64,000 bases of DNA from positions 62,001-126,000 of the forward strand of contig JAVEYB010000009.1 in NCBI GenBank assembly GCA_034003725.1, written 5' to 3'. Made by a program: the position numbers and the translations under genes. Positions within the stretch are counted from its first letter, which is position 1, and each line of letters starts with the position of its first letter. Shown one piece after another: positions 17,075 through 26,490 of the stretch. The notes below the pieces were generated by a model, which did not search any database, had not been told where the DNA came from, and was given only the letters and a program-made list of their open reading frames with translations. Origin of the DNA: Candidatus Zixiibacteriota bacterium. Lineage in GTDB: Bacteria; Zixibacteria; MSB-5A5; GN15; FEB-12.

Positions 17075-18556
17075 ATGATGCGATTGGTAGTGATGCCCGC
17101 CCGTCTGCGAACGGCTGCCTGGATGATTGCGGCGTCGTGTGCGTGGGCCGGCACGGCCTCCGGTGTGGAATTGACGCTGCAGGATGCGATCGATATCGCC
17201 TGCAACAGGACGTCGCGCGGCTCGATCATCAGCGGGCGCCTCGAAGTCGCCGAACAGACGTATCGCGCCCGCCGGACCAACTTCTATTTCCCGGAGATCT
17301 CCATAAACGGGGAACTCCCCGCGTATTCGGAAGTGCAGGATTACCGTTTCTTCGGCGGTCTGCAGGAAAAGCAGCTCATCCAGACCAGCGACCTGGGATT
17401 CAATTCCTTCATCCGCGCGCGGCAGAGCCTGATCACCGGCGGTGACTTGAATATCACGGCGAACCTGACCCGCAAGGACGAGGAGTACCCGATCGCCGGA
17501 CCCAGCCAAACGCTTCGCGATATCACGGAGACGCGCGACGAAGGCTTTTTCCGGTTCGAACTCAACCAGCCGATCCTGAAACCGTCCGAAGCCAAAAACG
17601 ACCTGCATAACAAGTCCGATGATCTCGGGCTGGCGCAACTGCAGCAGCTCGAGGACCGGACCGCGCTTCAGAAGGAAGTGGTGGAAGCGTACATGGGGGT
17701 GCTTCGGTTGTCGCTGGCCGCGTCGCTCGCGAACGACAAGATGCGCGCGGCACAGTTGAAAGCGGAAATCGATTCAGCGAAGTTCGCCGACGGCATTATC
17801 TCCGAGGAAGAGCTGCTGCAAAGCGTATCGGCGCGACTCGACGCCGAGCTGGCGGTGTTCGAGGCGGAGACCAATGCCGGCGAGCAGCGCCGTCAACTCG
17901 CGTTGCTTCTGGACATGGAACCATCGGAAGAGCTTTCGGTGAGTGAACCCGAAGCACGTCAGGAGATCGACGAGTCGGGCCGCCGTCAGTATGTCGACAA
18001 CTGGCAGCAGTCGCTGGCAGTACACCGGGCTCGGTATCAGTATGAAAAGGCCCGTCGGCAGGCCGGCTACGCGTCATCGTCGCACGGGCTCAACGGCGAC
18101 CTGTCGGTCAGCTACTCGTTCGGTCGCGGCACGATCCAGACGGATGACCGGCCCGATGACCCGATCAAGACGAACAGCTGGGGCGTCTCACTGAATCTCA
18201 CGTATCCGCTGTGGGACGGCGGCGCATCGTCCGCGGCCGTGCAGGCGTCTCAACTCGAGGCGGAGCAGTCGCGACTGGAGATGGAACGGGCCGAGAAATC
18301 GGCCAGGGGGGAGATAATCAACCTGGTGAACCGGCTCGATGTTTCGTTCCGGCGGCTCGATATCGTGCGGCAGCAGATTTCGCTGGCGGAGAACCGGCTG
18401 TCGATTGCGCAGTCCCGCATGGAAGACGGACAGATATCGGAGTTGACCTTTCTGGGGAGCCGCATATCTTACCTCGAGACCAGGGATCGCTTTCTCGAAG
18501 AGTTGAAGACTTTCCTTCTCAACAAGATCGAGCTCGACGGCACGTTTGTCAGCTGA
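17075..18556 (+). CDS. TolC-family outer membrane efflux protein
   Basis: A 493-residue protein with a signal peptide (cleavage near AWAGTASG-VE). Two long helical hairpin repeats follow: LTLQDAIDIACNRT near the start of the mature protein, and an ANDKMRAAQLKAEIDSAKFADG helix with later LAENRLSIAQSRMEDGQISEL. These are the outer-membrane-factor hallmarks. It forms the trimeric exit duct for the adjacent adaptor and permease. GAGGAGAG precedes two consecutive ATGs (17075, 17078); either may start. The stop overlaps the heptosyltransferase ATG, so envelope assembly and export genes are co-transcribed. Confidence 0.9.
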   Translation: MMRLVVMPARLRTAAWMIAASCAWAGTASGVELTLQDAIDIACNRTSRGSIISGRLEVAEQTYRARRTNFYFPEISINGELPAYSEVQDYRFFGGLQEKQLIQTSDLGFNSFIRARQSLITGGDLNITANLTRKDEEYPIAGPSQTLRDITETRDEGFFRFELNQPILKPSEAKNDLHNKSDDLGLAQLQQLEDRTALQKEVVEAYMGVLRLSLAASLANDKMRAAQLKAEIDSAKFADGIISEEELLQSVSARLDAELAVFEAETNAGEQRRQLALLLDMEPSEELSVSEPEARQEIDESGRRQYVDNWQQSLAVHRARYQYEKARRQAGYASSSHGLNGDLSVSYSFGRGTIQTDDRPDDPIKTNSWGVSLNLTYPLWDGGASSAAVQASQLEAEQSRLEMERAEKSARGEIINLVNRLDVSFRRLDIVRQQISLAENRLSIAQSRMEDGQISELTFLGSRISYLETRDRFLEELKTFLLNKIELDGTFVS

Positions 18557-19620
18557 TGGGTCAGCACATACTCATACGCACGCCCAACCACCTGGGCGAC
18601 TGCATCATGGCGTTGCCCATGATCAACGAAACGCGCGAGGCCTATCCCGGCGCGACCGTCTCGATATTGACGCCGGAGCCGATGGCTGAGCTCTTTCACC
18701 AGAATCCCGCGGTCGATCACATTGTGACCATTCCGCCGCGACACATTCACGGGATGATGGCGGTCGTTAAGATCCGCGAACTGATCGCGCAGGGTTCGTA
18801 TGATATCGGGTATATCCTGCCGCCGTCGTTCGGCGCGGCGGCCGGTTTCAAGCTTGCGGGCGTCCCGGAACGTATCGGTTATATCGCGGACGGGCGTCGG
18901 CTGCTGCTGACCCGCCCGCTGCCGCTGCCGGTACCGCTGAACTCGGAACATCGTTCCGAGGTGTATTTCAATCTGCTGCGACGGGGCGCGGGACGGGATT
19001 TGACCTACGTGTATCCGAAGCTGTTCCTCAACGAGTCCGACATCACGCGTGCCCGCGAAATGCTCGAGAGTTTCGGAGTCGCGGACGGCGAAGATTATAT
19101 CGCGGTTGCCTGCCGGGCGGTGGCCGAATCGCGCCGCTGGGGCGCCGAGAACTATGCGGCGCTGGTGAAGATTGCGGTCGAAGAGATGAAGCTCAAGGTG
19201 GTGTTGATCGGATCGGATGACGACCGCCCGACCGCCGCCGGGGTTGCGTCCGGACACGCCGAGACGACCGTGGTGAACCTGGCGGGCCGCACGTCCCTTC
19301 GTGAGACGGCCGCGGTGCTGTCGCGCGCCGCCTGTTTTGTGGGCAACGACTCCGGACCCGCGCATCTCGCGGCCGCGGTCGGCGCACCGGTGGTCGTGTT
19401 GTCCGGCGCCGACGATCCGAAAGAGACGACTCCGCTCAGCCGGCGGAAAGAACTGATCTACCTCGAACACCTCGACTGCATCAGCTGCGTGAAAAACAAG
19501 TGCCCGCTGACCGGTGAAAAACAGATGGCCTGTATGAAGGGTATTTCGGTGGCGATGGTGGCGGAGCGGGTCAGGACCGTGCTCGGCCGGGGCGCCCCGT
19601 CCGAACCGGCATCGCGGTAA
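18556..19620 (+). CDS. Lipopolysaccharide heptosyltransferase family (WaaF-like)
   Basis: A 354-residue GT9 glycosyltransferase. It has the N-terminal RTPNHLGDCIMALPMI segment of ADP-heptose:LPS heptosyltransferases. The C-terminal donor-binding half includes SRRWGAENYAAL, NLAGRTSLRE and the GNDSGPAHLAAAVGAPVVVLSG motif. A Cys-rich patch (CISCVKNKCPLTG) near the end also occurs in WaaF-type enzymes. It would add heptose to the LPS inner core using ADP-heptose made through RfaE1/RfaE2, encoded 6 kb away. WaaF versus WaaC cannot be decided firmly. Its stop abuts the stop of the convergent kinase with no base between. Confidence 0.87.
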   Translation: MGQHILIRTPNHLGDCIMALPMINETREAYPGATVSILTPEPMAELFHQNPAVDHIVTIPPRHIHGMMAVVKIRELIAQGSYDIGYILPPSFGAAAGFKLAGVPERIGYIADGRRLLLTRPLPLPVPLNSEHRSEVYFNLLRRGAGRDLTYVYPKLFLNESDITRAREMLESFGVADGEDYIAVACRAVAESRRWGAENYAALVKIAVEEMKLKVVLIGSDDDRPTAAGVASGHAETTVVNLAGRTSLRETAAVLSRAACFVGNDSGPAHLAAAVGAPVVVLSGADDPKETTPLSRRKELIYLEHLDCISCVKNKCPLTGEKQMACMKGISVAMVAERVRTVLGRGAPSEPASR

Positions 19621-22600
19621 TCACGCCCGTGCGGCGGCTGTCCGGCCGAGTCCGAGGCGTTCGAGCAGACGCTCAAACGCCGGGATATCGGCGAAATTCG
19701 CGCGGGCGTTATCGTAGATGTCGGAGAGCTGGTACTCCATGGCCCCGCAGTTGACCGTTACGTACGGCACGTGCGACGTCATGCACTTCTCCACGAACAT
19801 CAGCAGTTCCACCTTCCCCGAAAAGCGTGCGTCGCAAACGGCGACATCGGCAACCGCCGCCAAATCTTCGACCAGGTCGGCGATGCTGTCGGAGAGGAGA
19901 AGGTCGACTCCCGCCGCGCACGCATCTTCGAAGTAATCACGCATGATGGTCGTGTCGAGTGAGAATATGAGCACGCGGGGCGCCGCGCCCTGCGGTGCGG
20001 GAACGGGTTCCGTCTCGGTTTCGGCCGCGTGAATCGGCAGCGTCAGCGTGAATGTCGACCCGACTCCCACCCGCGTCTGTATGGTCAGATCGCCGCCGTG
20101 CTCGCGGGCGATGTTCCGACAGATCGCCAGTCCCATGCCGGTGCCCACCAGCTTGTCCTTGCCCCAGGCGCCCTTGGTCGAGTAAAACGGGTCAAACACC
20201 TTGTGAAGATGTTCGGGGCTGATGCCGGTCCCGGTATCGCCGACTTTCAAATAGACGAGTTCGGAGTCGCGCAGCAGCGCAACCGTAATGACTCCGCTGC
20301 TGCTGATCGCGTGTTCGGCGTTGATGATCAGATTCAGCAGGAGCTGCTGAATTTTGCTGGCGGACACGACGACTTCCGGAACGTCCTGGAAGTACGTGAC
20401 CAGTTCGATCGAGCGGATGCGGAGCTCCTTCTCGACCAGGCTGATCGTGTCCCGGATGAGTTTGCGCAGGTCCTCGCGGGAACGGTCGTCCGGCCGCGCC
20501 TTGGAGTACGTCAGCAGCGACATGGCCACCTGGTTGGCCTTCTCGCCCATCTGGATGATCTGCTCGAGCGTGTCGCGGGAGAGCTTGTCGGTCTCGGGAA
20601 TCTCCTCGAGCGCAAACGACGCATTGCCTATTATTCCCCCGAGATAGTTTTTGAACTCGTGCGCCACGCCTGCGGCGAGCATGCCCACGGCGGCCATCTT
20701 CTCCGACTCCGACAGCTTGGCCTGTGTCAGTAGCTCGGTCGTGATGTCTTCGGACGCCGACAGGTAGTTCATGATTCGGCCGTCATCGGAGAATACCGGG
20801 GAGATCGACTTGCGTTCCCAGTAGAACTCGCCGTTCTTGCGGCGGTTTTGCACCAGGCCGCTCCAGACCTGTCCGGACGAGATTGTCGCCCACATCTCGC
20901 GGTAGAAGTCGTCCGTGTGACGACCGGACTTGAGCAGCGACGTTGACCGACCCACCAGGTCCATCACGCCGTAGCCGGTGATCTGCGAGAAGCGCGGATT
21001 GGTGTATTCGATCCGTCCGTTGGTGTCGGTGATGCAGATGGCGGACGCCGACTGGTTGACGGCGGCCGAGAGCTTGCGCAGTTCCTGTTCGCTGAGCATG
21101 CGGTCGGTAATGTCTTCAATCATCGCCTGCAGACCGGTGAGCGTACCGGCGTCGTCGCGAACGGGCGTCAGCAGATACCGGAGATACTCTTTGGCTCCCC
21201 ACGCAAGCTGGCAGGACAGTTCTCTCGCCACCGGCTGGCCGGACTGAAGGCTTGCCCTGACGTCATCGACAAAGGCCGTCCCGCTCAGGCGGGGCAGGGT
21301 ATCGAGGGTGTGCGATTGTGCCCGGTCACGACTCGGCAGACCGAGGATAGTCATCAGGCGCTGGTTGACGTCGAGAATATCGCCTTTCGCATTAAAGGAG
21401 ACAATCCCCAGGGGCGCGCTTTCGAACAGCAGGCGGAACTTCTGTTCGCTGTCGCGCAACAGGTCCTCGGCCGCCCGCCGCTCCGTGATATCGCGTACGA
21501 CGCTGATATGGGCGACCGTCAGGCCATGCGCGTCGGCAAGAGTCTTGACCGTCATATCGACCGGGAACGTGGTACCGTCTTTCCGACGGCAGACCGTTTC
21601 CATGTGAAGGAAGCCTGACTGTGCGAGGGTAGCTTCAAGCGACTCCTGCAGTCGATCTGCCGACGGGCTGGGTGAAACGATTTGCGGAGCCTTGCCCGCC
21701 ACGTCTGCTTCGGTGTATCCGAATAAGGACTCGGCGGCGCCGAGCCAATGCGTGATATGCCGCTTGCCGTCAGTGACGATGATTGCGTCGGGCATCTGGC
21801 GGAGGATCGCGTCGGACAGGCGTAACTCAAGTTCCGCCTGCTTCTGACCGGTGATATCGATAATGAGGCCTTCTATCGCGACCGCCGTGCCGTCGTCGTC
21901 ATAGACCGCGCGACCCTGTTCCCAGACCCATTTCTCCGCGCCGGCGCGCGGCTGGATGCGATATGACAGATTGAAGGCCGTGCGATCGGCGACTGCCTGC
22001 GCGATTTTGTCGGTGACGTACGCCCGATCGTCCGGGTGAATGAGCTCGCCGTAGGAGGCGGATGCGTTGCCCGCCAGTTCGGATTCGTCGTAGCCGGTGA
22101 GTTCTTTGCAGCCGTCGCTGACATACTCCATGGCCCACTGGCCGACGATCGTGCAGCGGTACGCCATCCCGGGCAGGTTGCTCATCAGGGTGGACAGCTT
22201 CCGCTGACTCTCCTTGAGGGCATGCTCGTCCCGCCTTCGGGCAGTAACGTCGCGAACGATTGCCAGCAGGTGCTCCTCGCCGTTGATCTCCAGCGGCGAC
22301 AGGGTGACCTCAGTGTCTCTGATCTCGCCGGAGGAGGTGCAATGCTGCCACTCGAAGAACTGTGCTTCGCCGCGCGTGGCCGCCTGGATATACCCGAGCG
22401 CCGCCGCGACCGATGGCCGCCCGTCAGGCTGGTGGCTCGGCGAGAAAATGCAGGGGCCCTGGCCGACGATTTCGTCCCTGGTGGTCTCGAACAGGGCGCA
22501 TGCCTGCTCGTTGCAGTCGATAAAAGTATCGTCGCGAAGCACGAACAAAGCGTCGCGCGCGGATGCAAACACCGCGTGATACCGTCGCTCGGACGCCTGC

Positions 22601-24486
22601 AGGGCCTGTTGCGTCTTCACCTGCTCGGAAACATCGCGGCCGACGCTGACGATTTCGATTACGTCTCCGTCGGTGTTGGTGACGGCCTTGCAGGCCCACG
22701 CGAGCCAGCGCCAGCCGTGACGCGTCTTGGCACGCTGCTGCACACTGCATTCATACGGCGGCCGAAACAGGTCCTTCATCGCTTCCAGTGTCGACGCCCG
22801 GTCGTCCTCGTGTACCAGCGGCAGGAAGGGCTTGCCCAGCAGATCCTTCTCTTCCAGCCCAAACATCTGGCAGAAACTCGGACTCACAAAACGGAACTGA
22901 CCGTCGGCGTCAACCTTCGCGACAAGGTCGGACTGGTACTCGACCAGCAGCCGATAACTCTCCTCGGATCGACGCAGCGCCTCCTGTGCAACGTGCCGGG
23001 CCGTCGTGTCCTGGACCATGGTGATGAAATGCAGCGGCCGTCCGTCATCGGACCGGAGCAGCCGCACCGAGCGGTATCCCCAGACCGTCGCTCCGTTTTT
23101 GCGGATGTAGCGCGACTCGGCGTACAGATGATCGCATTCGCCGTTCAGCAGCTGATCGAGGCGTTTGCGGGCTTCTTCGACGTCTTCGGGATGCAGCAGT
23201 TGATCGATCGACATCCCGACCAATTCGTCTTCCGGATACCCGAGAAGTTCGCACAACTGTTCGTTGACCCGCGTGATCGTCCAGTCAAGTGATACGATCG
23301 CCGCGCCGATCGGGGATTTGTCGAAGACCACCCGGAACATCGCCTCGCTCTGAGCCAGCGCGTCCTCGGCGGCTTTTCGTTCCGTGATGTCCGTGATTGT
23401 CCCGACAATACCGGCGACCTCCCCGGCGTCGTCGTTGAAGCTTGCTTTGGCCAGCACGATGGTCTTCTGGAGACGTCCGGGGCCGAACGCCGCCGGTCCC
23501 TCGTACACATGCCGACCGCCCTCCGCCAGCAGCTTGTCGTCGGTCTCGCGATATTTGTCGGACTCCGGGTCGTTGACGATTTCTCCGAGTGTGCGGCCGA
23601 CCACGTCTTCACGGGTGCACCCGAGCAGTTCCGCATACAAAGAATTGCAGCCCGCATAGCGACCGTCGAGCCCCTTGTAGAACACCGGAATCGGTATGGC
23701 GTCAATAACGCGATTCAGCAGCGAAATCTCGTGTTCGCGGGTCGCGACTGACTGGGCATCGGCCGTGATATCGTTGGCGTAGAGGCAGATCCCCTCGACC
23801 TCGCCCCTGTCGGTCACGATCGGATAGGCCGTAACACGAAACAAGCGGGTCTCGCCGTTTACCGCCATTTCGTGTTTGTCCCGGACCGCCGTGCGCCCCG
23901 TCATCGCTTCGTCGAGCAGCTTCGAGGCGATTTCCCACGCCGGTTCGTCGAGACACTCGGCGAAATCGGAACCGATGTCCGGATACCGCCCGGTCATTAC
24001 TTTCGACAAGTGCGCCGAGACCGCGTTCAGAGCCACGACCGTGCGGTTGGTATCGATCAGGACGATGGCGTCCTTCGATGCGTCCAGGCTGGACTGCAGC
24101 TGGGCCCGTGACAACTGCAGTTTGGCAGCGTTGTCCGTAGCCTCTTCCAGCTTCGTCCGAAGTTGGCGGTGCAGTTCGGCAAGGTAGCCGATTGCGAGGA
24201 CGACCAGCAAGGTCGTGGCGAGATCCTGAGGATCGTAGGGTGAAACGGCCAGCGAATCGATCGGTATATCTCTGATGGCAAAAACCGCAATCGAGACCGG
24301 GAGCAGCAGCAGCCATGTGATCAGACTTCCCCAGAACCCCCAGCACAGGGCCGCCGCTACGGATGGAATCGCAGCAAGGAAGCACGCATCGTGTCCCAGG
24401 AGTTCGACGAGTTCAGGAAACGCCACGGCAAATGCAAGCGCCAGCAGGATGGCGAGCAATGAACCGGTGTACTTGGCGCGCGGCAT
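19621..24486 (-). CDS. Membrane histidine kinase with nine PAS domains and a degenerate receiver
   Basis: A 1621-residue sensor kinase. The N terminus has about four membrane helices (to residue ~105) and no large periplasmic loop. Nine PAS/PAC modules follow in tandem; most end in a PAC motif such as DITERKAAED. The kinase core has the H box VAHEFKN, then NLIINAEHA, GDTGTGI, and GTGMGLAICR of the ATPase domain. The last ~110 residues resemble a receiver (ADVAVCDARF could carry the Asp) but lack the acidic pair and the conserved Lys. It likely integrates several cytoplasmic signals. Redox, oxygen or small ligands are typical PAS inputs; none can be named here. Its partner regulator is not adjacent. 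Confidence 0.9.
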   Translation of the reverse strand: MPRAKYTGSLLAILLALAFAVAFPELVELLGHDACFLAAIPSVAAALCWGFWGSLITWLLLLPVSIAVFAIRDIPIDSLAVSPYDPQDLATTLLVVLAIGYLAELHRQLRTKLEEATDNAAKLQLSRAQLQSSLDASKDAIVLIDTNRTVVALNAVSAHLSKVMTGRYPDIGSDFAECLDEPAWEIASKLLDEAMTGRTAVRDKHEMAVNGETRLFRVTAYPIVTDRGEVEGICLYANDITADAQSVATREHEISLLNRVIDAIPIPVFYKGLDGRYAGCNSLYAELLGCTREDVVGRTLGEIVNDPESDKYRETDDKLLAEGGRHVYEGPAAFGPGRLQKTIVLAKASFNDDAGEVAGIVGTITDITERKAAEDALAQSEAMFRVVFDKSPIGAAIVSLDWTITRVNEQLCELLGYPEDELVGMSIDQLLHPEDVEEARKRLDQLLNGECDHLYAESRYIRKNGATVWGYRSVRLLRSDDGRPLHFITMVQDTTARHVAQEALRRSEESYRLLVEYQSDLVAKVDADGQFRFVSPSFCQMFGLEEKDLLGKPFLPLVHEDDRASTLEAMKDLFRPPYECSVQQRAKTRHGWRWLAWACKAVTNTDGDVIEIVSVGRDVSEQVKTQQALQASERRYHAVFASARDALFVLRDDTFIDCNEQACALFETTRDEIVGQGPCIFSPSHQPDGRPSVAAALGYIQAATRGEAQFFEWQHCTSSGEIRDTEVTLSPLEINGEEHLLAIVRDVTARRRDEHALKESQRKLSTLMSNLPGMAYRCTIVGQWAMEYVSDGCKELTGYDESELAGNASASYGELIHPDDRAYVTDKIAQAVADRTAFNLSYRIQPRAGAEKWVWEQGRAVYDDDGTAVAIEGLIIDITGQKQAELELRLSDAILRQMPDAIIVTDGKRHITHWLGAAESLFGYTEADVAGKAPQIVSPSPSADRLQESLEATLAQSGFLHMETVCRRKDGTTFPVDMTVKTLADAHGLTVAHISVVRDITERRAAEDLLRDSEQKFRLLFESAPLGIVSFNAKGDILDVNQRLMTILGLPSRDRAQSHTLDTLPRLSGTAFVDDVRASLQSGQPVARELSCQLAWGAKEYLRYLLTPVRDDAGTLTGLQAMIEDITDRMLSEQELRKLSAAVNQSASAICITDTNGRIEYTNPRFSQITGYGVMDLVGRSTSLLKSGRHTDDFYREMWATISSGQVWSGLVQNRRKNGEFYWERKSISPVFSDDGRIMNYLSASEDITTELLTQAKLSESEKMAAVGMLAAGVAHEFKNYLGGIIGNASFALEEIPETDKLSRDTLEQIIQMGEKANQVAMSLLTYSKARPDDRSREDLRKLIRDTISLVEKELRIRSIELVTYFQDVPEVVVSASKIQQLLLNLIINAEHAISSSGVITVALLRDSELVYLKVGDTGTGISPEHLHKVFDPFYSTKGAWGKDKLVGTGMGLAICRNIAREHGGDLTIQTRVGVGSTFTLTLPIHAAETETEPVPAPQGAAPRVLIFSLDTTIMRDYFEDACAAGVDLLLSDSIADLVEDLAAVADVAVCDARFSGKVELLMFVEKCMTSHVPYVTVNCGAMEYQLSDIYDNARANFADIPAFERLLERLGLGRTAAARA

Positions 24487-24627
24487 ATCGGATTCAGCTA
24501 CCCCTTTACGTCCTCTGCATCTGATTCGTGCGGTTTATTGGCTATGGTCTATGTATCGGCACGGGGCCGGGTTAATTTAGGCAGTAAGGCGTTGGGAGGT
24601 CGACAGATATGCTACAAGCAGCGGCAC

Positions 24628-24849
24628 CTAATGACCGTTGCAGTGAAGATAGCCCAGAATGGCGATCATAACCGAAAAAAGCAGCCCGGCGACAAAGCCG
24701 AACCGGAACGTGTTGTAGCGCGCAGACCGGTTTATGGAGGATTTTGCCGGACCGCTCAGGTCGGCGTGACAATGCTTGCAGCGAATCGCCGTGACACTGA
24801 TCGCCTCCTGGCAATACGGGCAGCGTTTGGTTTCCTTGACCAGCGACAT
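24628..24849 (-). CDS. Small zinc-ribbon protein with one membrane helix
   Basis: A 73-residue protein. Residues ~8-30 form a zinc ribbon with two CxxC knuckles (CPYC and CKHC), followed by a basic stretch and one membrane helix (FGFVAGLLFSVMIAILGYL). ATG 24849 gives a compact start just before the ribbon; the longer frame from 24888 adds residues unlike the family. Such ribbon-helix proteins are common and uncharacterised. It lies between the DUF3467 gene and the PAS kinase on the same strand, so co-transcription is possible. Confidence 0.65.
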   Translation of the reverse strand: MSLVKETKRCPYCQEAISVTAIRCKHCHADLSGPAKSSINRSARYNTFRFGFVAGLLFSVMIAILGYLHCNGH

Positions 24850-24977
24850 ACTCGTCGGTTGTATGCGCTGCCGACCGACCGGGAGCAACTAAAATCTGTA
24901 TCTACCGCCAGAGCGGCTTCCGACGAACTTCCTGCCGGCGCATGATCAGCAGCAGCCCGAGAGGAGGCCACCGATCG

Positions 24978-25304
24978 TTATGTGTTGCTGTCGCCCGTTT
25001 CCTGCGCGCTAAAGCCAATCGGGTTTTGCGGCTGGATGGGACCGCCGTGGATTTTGATCTCGCCGAATTGCGACTCGAACTTCTTGATGTTGTCGGTGAG
25101 CGCCCGATGCAGCAGCTTGGCGTGCATCGGCGTCATGATAATGCGCGACAGAACGCGGGCTTTAGGCAGTCCGGGCATGTAGCGGGCGAAGTCGAGAATA
25201 ATCTCGGTCGGCGAATGGGTGATCAGCGCGAGGTTGGCGTAGATACCCTCGGCCTCCTTGTCGCCAAGCTCGATTTTGATCTGCTGCGGTGGTCGCGGTT
25301 CCAT
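24978..25304 (-). CDS. DUF3467-family protein
   Basis: A 108-residue soluble protein. The pattern EGIYANLALITHSPTEIILDFA, followed by PGLPKARVLSRIIMTPMHAKLLHRAL and a short tail, is the DUF3467 signature. The family is widespread in FCB and related phyla and has no established function. AGAGGA lies upstream of ATG 25304. The gene is divergent from rfaE1 across a 139-base region that contains the rfaE1 promoter. Confidence 0.85.
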   Translation of the reverse strand: MEPRPPQQIKIELGDKEAEGIYANLALITHSPTEIILDFARYMPGLPKARVLSRIIMTPMHAKLLHRALTDNIKKFESQFGEIKIHGGPIQPQNPIGFSAQETGDSNT

Positions 25305-25347
25305 AAGATGTTCCTCTGCCGTAATGAGATAAGAGGCTTTTCTGTGC

Positions 25348-25376
25348 TTGTTCGTGTTGCCGAATTCTAATATATT
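25348..25376 (+). promoter_or_regulatory. Promoter for the heptose operon
   Basis: TTGTTC (25348-25353), 17 bases, TATATT (25371-25376), about 67 bases before the rfaE1 ATG. Confidence 0.5.
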
Positions 25377-25443
25377 CGGTCACCATGTCAAACGTATTCT
25401 ATGATCCGCACTCGTCACCGGTTCCGGCCGGGGGAGCCCGGGC

Positions 25444-26484
25444 ATGTCGCTGAAACAGGATCGAATCGAGCAGTTGCTGGGCGGCATCGGCCGCTCGAGA
25501 GTGCTTATCATCGGCGACATCATGCTCGATGAGTACCTGCTTGGGGTTGTCGAACGCATTTCTCCCGAAGCTCCGGTGCCGGTCGTGGAAGTTACGTCCA
25601 ACCGCACCAATCTGGGCGGTGCCGCCAACGTCGCCGCCAACATCAGGGCGCTCGGAGATGAGTCCGTGCTGATCGGCACGGTGGGCGCCGACGAGGCCGC
25701 CGACAAACTTGGAGCGCTGCTGGAGCAGCGCGGCATCTCGCGGGCCAACATGGTCACCGACCCGGACCGTCCGACAACGATCAAGACCAGGTTGATTGCC
25801 CACTCCCAGCAGGTCGTCCGGTTCGACCGCGAAAAACGCAGCCCCCTTACAGAGCCGGTCGAGCGCCGGATGATGGAGCAGGTCCGTTCGCTGATCACGA
25901 CCACCAGCGCGGTTATCATCTCGGACTACGGCAAAGGCGTCATCACGCCGTCGCTGCTCAAGTCGGTCACCGACCTGTGCAACGAGCGGAGCGTCTTTAT
26001 TGCGGTGGACCCGAAGGAGACCAATTTCCACAACTATCGGCGGGTGTCGCTCATCACGCCGAACCATCACGAAGCCGGTTTCGCGTACGGGCGCAAGATT
26101 CTCAATGAGGCGGATTTGTATGAGGTCGGCAACGGGCTGCTGAAGAAGCTCGAAGCGAAATCCATTTTGATTACGCGCGGCCCGCAGGGGATGAGTCTGT
26201 TCTCCACCGATCATGAACCGACCCATATCCCGACCTTCGCGCGGCAGGTCTTTGACGTCACCGGGGCCGGCGATACGGTGATTGCGACGTTTGTTTCGGC
26301 GGTATGCGCCGGGGCGACTCTGCCCGAGGCAGCCGTATTCGCCAATGTCGCGGCCGGGTGGACCGTGGCCGAAATCGGGACCGCCACCATATCGCTCAAG
26401 CAGCTTCGCAAAGAATTGACCGGACACCTCAAAGACGGCAAACTGGAAGCTCCCACCGCGGACAATGAACTTTCAGGCAAGTAA
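25444..26484 (+). CDS. rfaE1: D-glycero-beta-D-manno-heptose-7-phosphate kinase
   Basis: A 346-residue PfkB-family sugar kinase. Signatures: N-terminal IIGDIMLDEYLLG, the glycine-rich NLGGAANVAANIRALG, and the C-terminal anion-hole motif DVTGAGDTVIATF with the catalytic Asp. It makes heptose-1,7-bisphosphate for ADP-heptose. In E. coli the kinase and adenylyltransferase are fused as HldE; here they are separate adjacent genes. ATG 25444 follows GGGGGAG. The next gene starts six bases after its stop. Confidence 0.93.
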   Translation: MSLKQDRIEQLLGGIGRSRVLIIGDIMLDEYLLGVVERISPEAPVPVVEVTSNRTNLGGAANVAANIRALGDESVLIGTVGADEAADKLGALLEQRGISRANMVTDPDRPTTIKTRLIAHSQQVVRFDREKRSPLTEPVERRMMEQVRSLITTTSAVIISDYGKGVITPSLLKSVTDLCNERSVFIAVDPKETNFHNYRRVSLITPNHHEAGFAYGRKILNEADLYEVGNGLLKKLEAKSILITRGPQGMSLFSTDHEPTHIPTFARQVFDVTGAGDTVIATFVSAVCAGATLPEAAVFANVAAGWTVAEIGTATISLKQLRKELTGHLKDGKLEAPTADNELSGK

Positions 26485-26490
26485 CCCGAC

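Noticed and set aside
22036-23292. A 418-codon open frame on the plus strand within the PAS kinase gene
   Set aside because: It is antisense to a clearly coding kinase with nine PAS domains. Long antisense frames are expected in GC-rich genes with strong third-position bias. It matches no family.
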